Positions 62,404-64,000 of a stretch of DNA of 64,000 nucleotides are shown in pieces. Location of the stretch: contig QANT01006249.1 in NCBI GenBank assembly GCA_003254885.1, positions 1-64,000 on the forward strand. Reading direction: 5' to 3'. The position numbers were made by a program, and so were the translations under genes. The notes under the pieces were generated by a model that was not told the origin of the DNA, did not search any database, and saw nothing but the letters and a program-made list of their open reading frames with translations. Every line of letters begins with the position of its first letter. Position 1 is the first letter of the stretch. Source of the stretch: Purshia tridentata. Its lineage: Eukaryota; Streptophyta; Magnoliopsida; Rosales; Rosaceae.

Positions 62404-64000
62404 ATGGCGGCAGACGTGCCAGTGAAGCCTGATATGGCGAATTCGTGCTGCTCTGTGGTACGGATTTCGAATTTGTTTTGTTTTTGTCTTAAATTAATTT
62501 GAATTATGCTAGTGGTATTTCGATTTTGATACTCAACTAATTTTATGCTTGCTATTTCAGTGGATAGAGAAGTACTCGAGGCTTGAACAGCGACGGATAG
62601 CTCTGAGGAGCGCTGTCGATATCCTTAAACCGCAGATTGAAATATTTCACGCCGAGAATGAAAGACTCAAGAAAGGTAACTTCTTGTAGGATCTTTAAGA
62701 CTTTAAGGATTTCATTATCATTTAGCAAGCTGTTCAAATGATAATCTTGTCATAACTTGATTCAATTGTGGATGTTAAACATGGCGGTGCTGTGTGTAAA
62801 ATTTTAGAATCAGATGCAAAACTCGGCTTACAGAGGGTGCCAAGGTGGCAAGAGTAGAGTAAAAGTTTTTTATGAATGATTTGCCGAAGCGTATTCATTA
62901 TGTTATGCTTTATTAGGTAGTGTGTTTTTTCTCTGTTGGAGTGTGCTTGTAACTTTTATGAGTGAAAAATCTTATTTTCTTCCCTTTTTCAACTTTTTAC
63001 TTGCAGCATTGGAGGAAGAGCAAGCGCGAGCAGATATTGAGAAAGAGGAGAAAGTCAAGGAGTCTGCTGCTAGGGTATCTTTGGAGACTGAAATTTCTAG
63101 GTTGAAGTCTGAGATACTTTCTCTAAAGCAGGGAGGAAATGCAGATGCTCAAGATAAAAATGAAGCAAAGCTTCTTAAAACTCCTGTCTCTGAAGGGGAA
63201 AAGGAAATTAATCGCCTGAAGGAGCTTGTTGAGAGAGAGAAGAAAAGGGCAGACTCAGAGAGTAAGAATGCAGAAGTGGAGAAGAAAAAGGCTGCCGAAG
63301 CACGGAAAGCTGTAAAAGCTGAAAAATGTAAGGCTGATGAAGAAAGGAAGCGTGCCAATAGTGAAGGAGAGAAGGCTGAGAATTATAGGCTTCAGTTGGA
63401 GGTATTGAAGAAAGAAGCTGATAAAGCAAAATCTAATTTGGCGTCTGAAACATTAAAGCTTGAAGAGGCAAACAAAAAACTTGAAGCAGAGAAACAGAAG
63501 GTCGTCAAGGAGAGAAAATGTGCAAATTCAGAGATGGCCAAAGCAGAGGAGCAAAAGAAGCTTGTGGAAGCCAATGATAAGAAAGCTATGGAAGAAAAAT
63601 GTCATGCTGAAAGCTTGTCTCTGCAATTGATAGAGAGCAGAAAGAGGATTGATGAGTTACAGAAAGAGATAAATGAAATTAGATGCTCTAGAGATTTGCC
63701 TGAGGCCCCTGGTGGCACACCTGATAATAATATAAATGGTTTAGCTTCCAAAGAGATTTTAATGAGAGAAGCAGATGAATTGAAGTTGGTTTTGGAGCAT
63801 CCAAAATATAAGGAAACAAAGAAAAGGTATGAAACTGAAAAACAGAAGGCAATCAAGGAGAAAAAAGGGGCAGAGTCAGAGATGGTGAAAACTGAAAAGC
63901 AGAAAAACCTTGCAGAAGTGAATTGGAAGAAGGCCATGGAAGAAAAATCTCGTGCTGATCAGCTGTCTGGGCAGTTAGACGAAGCTAAAAAGAAGATTGA
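62404..64000 (+). CDS. Long coiled-coil protein, MEE22/EMB1611-like candidate (partial)
   Basis: Exons 62404-62457, 62561-62675 and 63007 onward, open to the window edge, give 388 codons so far. The start MAADVPVKPDMANSCCSVWI is followed by EKYSRLEQRRIALRSAVDIL and an almost continuous heptad-like, Lys/Glu-rich region (KALEEEQARADIEKEEKVKE onward). Blocks such as AEKQKVVKERKCANSEMAKA and TEKQKAIKEKKGAESEMVKT repeat about 135 residues apart. The N-terminal CC-(A/S)-VW(K/I)EKYxxLE pattern recalls plant MATERNAL EFFECT EMBRYO ARREST 22 (EMB1611), a large coiled-coil protein needed for shoot meristem and embryo development. That name is a family guess; the coiled coil is seen directly. The 3' end lies beyond the window. 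Confidence 0.7.

Overview
The window is nuclear DNA of a eudicot plant, most likely a woody rosid and probably Rosaceae. That rests on AT-rich intergenic sequence, GT-AG introns at plant-typical positions (the beta-tubulin gene has the classic 394/270/680-base coding exons), plastid and floral-timing genes, a Ty1/copia element, a TRIM and many MITEs. The family assignment is inference from overall protein resemblance; nothing in the sequence names the species. Two unresolved bases (27549 and 53215) mark it as a draft assembly.

Left third (1-22.7 kb), all plus strand: an intergenic stretch with a tRNA-derived SINE and a possible noncoding exon; a short NaKR-type heavy-metal-associated (HMA) protein (5276-6023); a DUF538 secreted protein (6766-7251); a VRN5/VIL1-like PHD-FNIII-VID protein of the Polycomb vernalization pathway (11611-15525); and the complete 15-exon chloroplast Fe-S scaffold gene HCF101 (16969-22490), which uses one GC-AG intron.

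Middle (22.7-43 kb): a degenerate Ty1/copia element (24843-31671) with near-identical LTRs. It is followed by a tandem array of three germin-like protein (GLP) genes on the minus strand (32820-40053). Their downstream flanks carry repeated fragments of a LINE-type zinc-binding/RNase H region, so the array grew by segmental duplication. A TRIM retroelement holding six G-boxes sits in the intron of the first GLP, and the third GLP carries a one-base frameshift in its signal peptide. A beta-tubulin gene follows on the minus strand.

Right third (43-64 kb): a MITE-bearing intergenic region; an intronless ERT2-like membrane protein; a fourth, diverged GLP; two tandem fatty acid 2-hydroxylase genes (FAH) with matching exon structure; and the first 388 codons of a long coiled-coil protein that resembles MEE22/EMB1611 and runs off the window.

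The genes are independent transcription units with no operon-like coupling. The least expected signal is a recurring class of tiny insertions. Each is 12-19 bp (one is 65 bp), carries an A- or T-run usually next to a GGCC-like motif, and is flanked by a 12-19 bp direct repeat. They look like almost fully 5'-truncated products of target-primed reverse transcription, and six or more occur in this one window.
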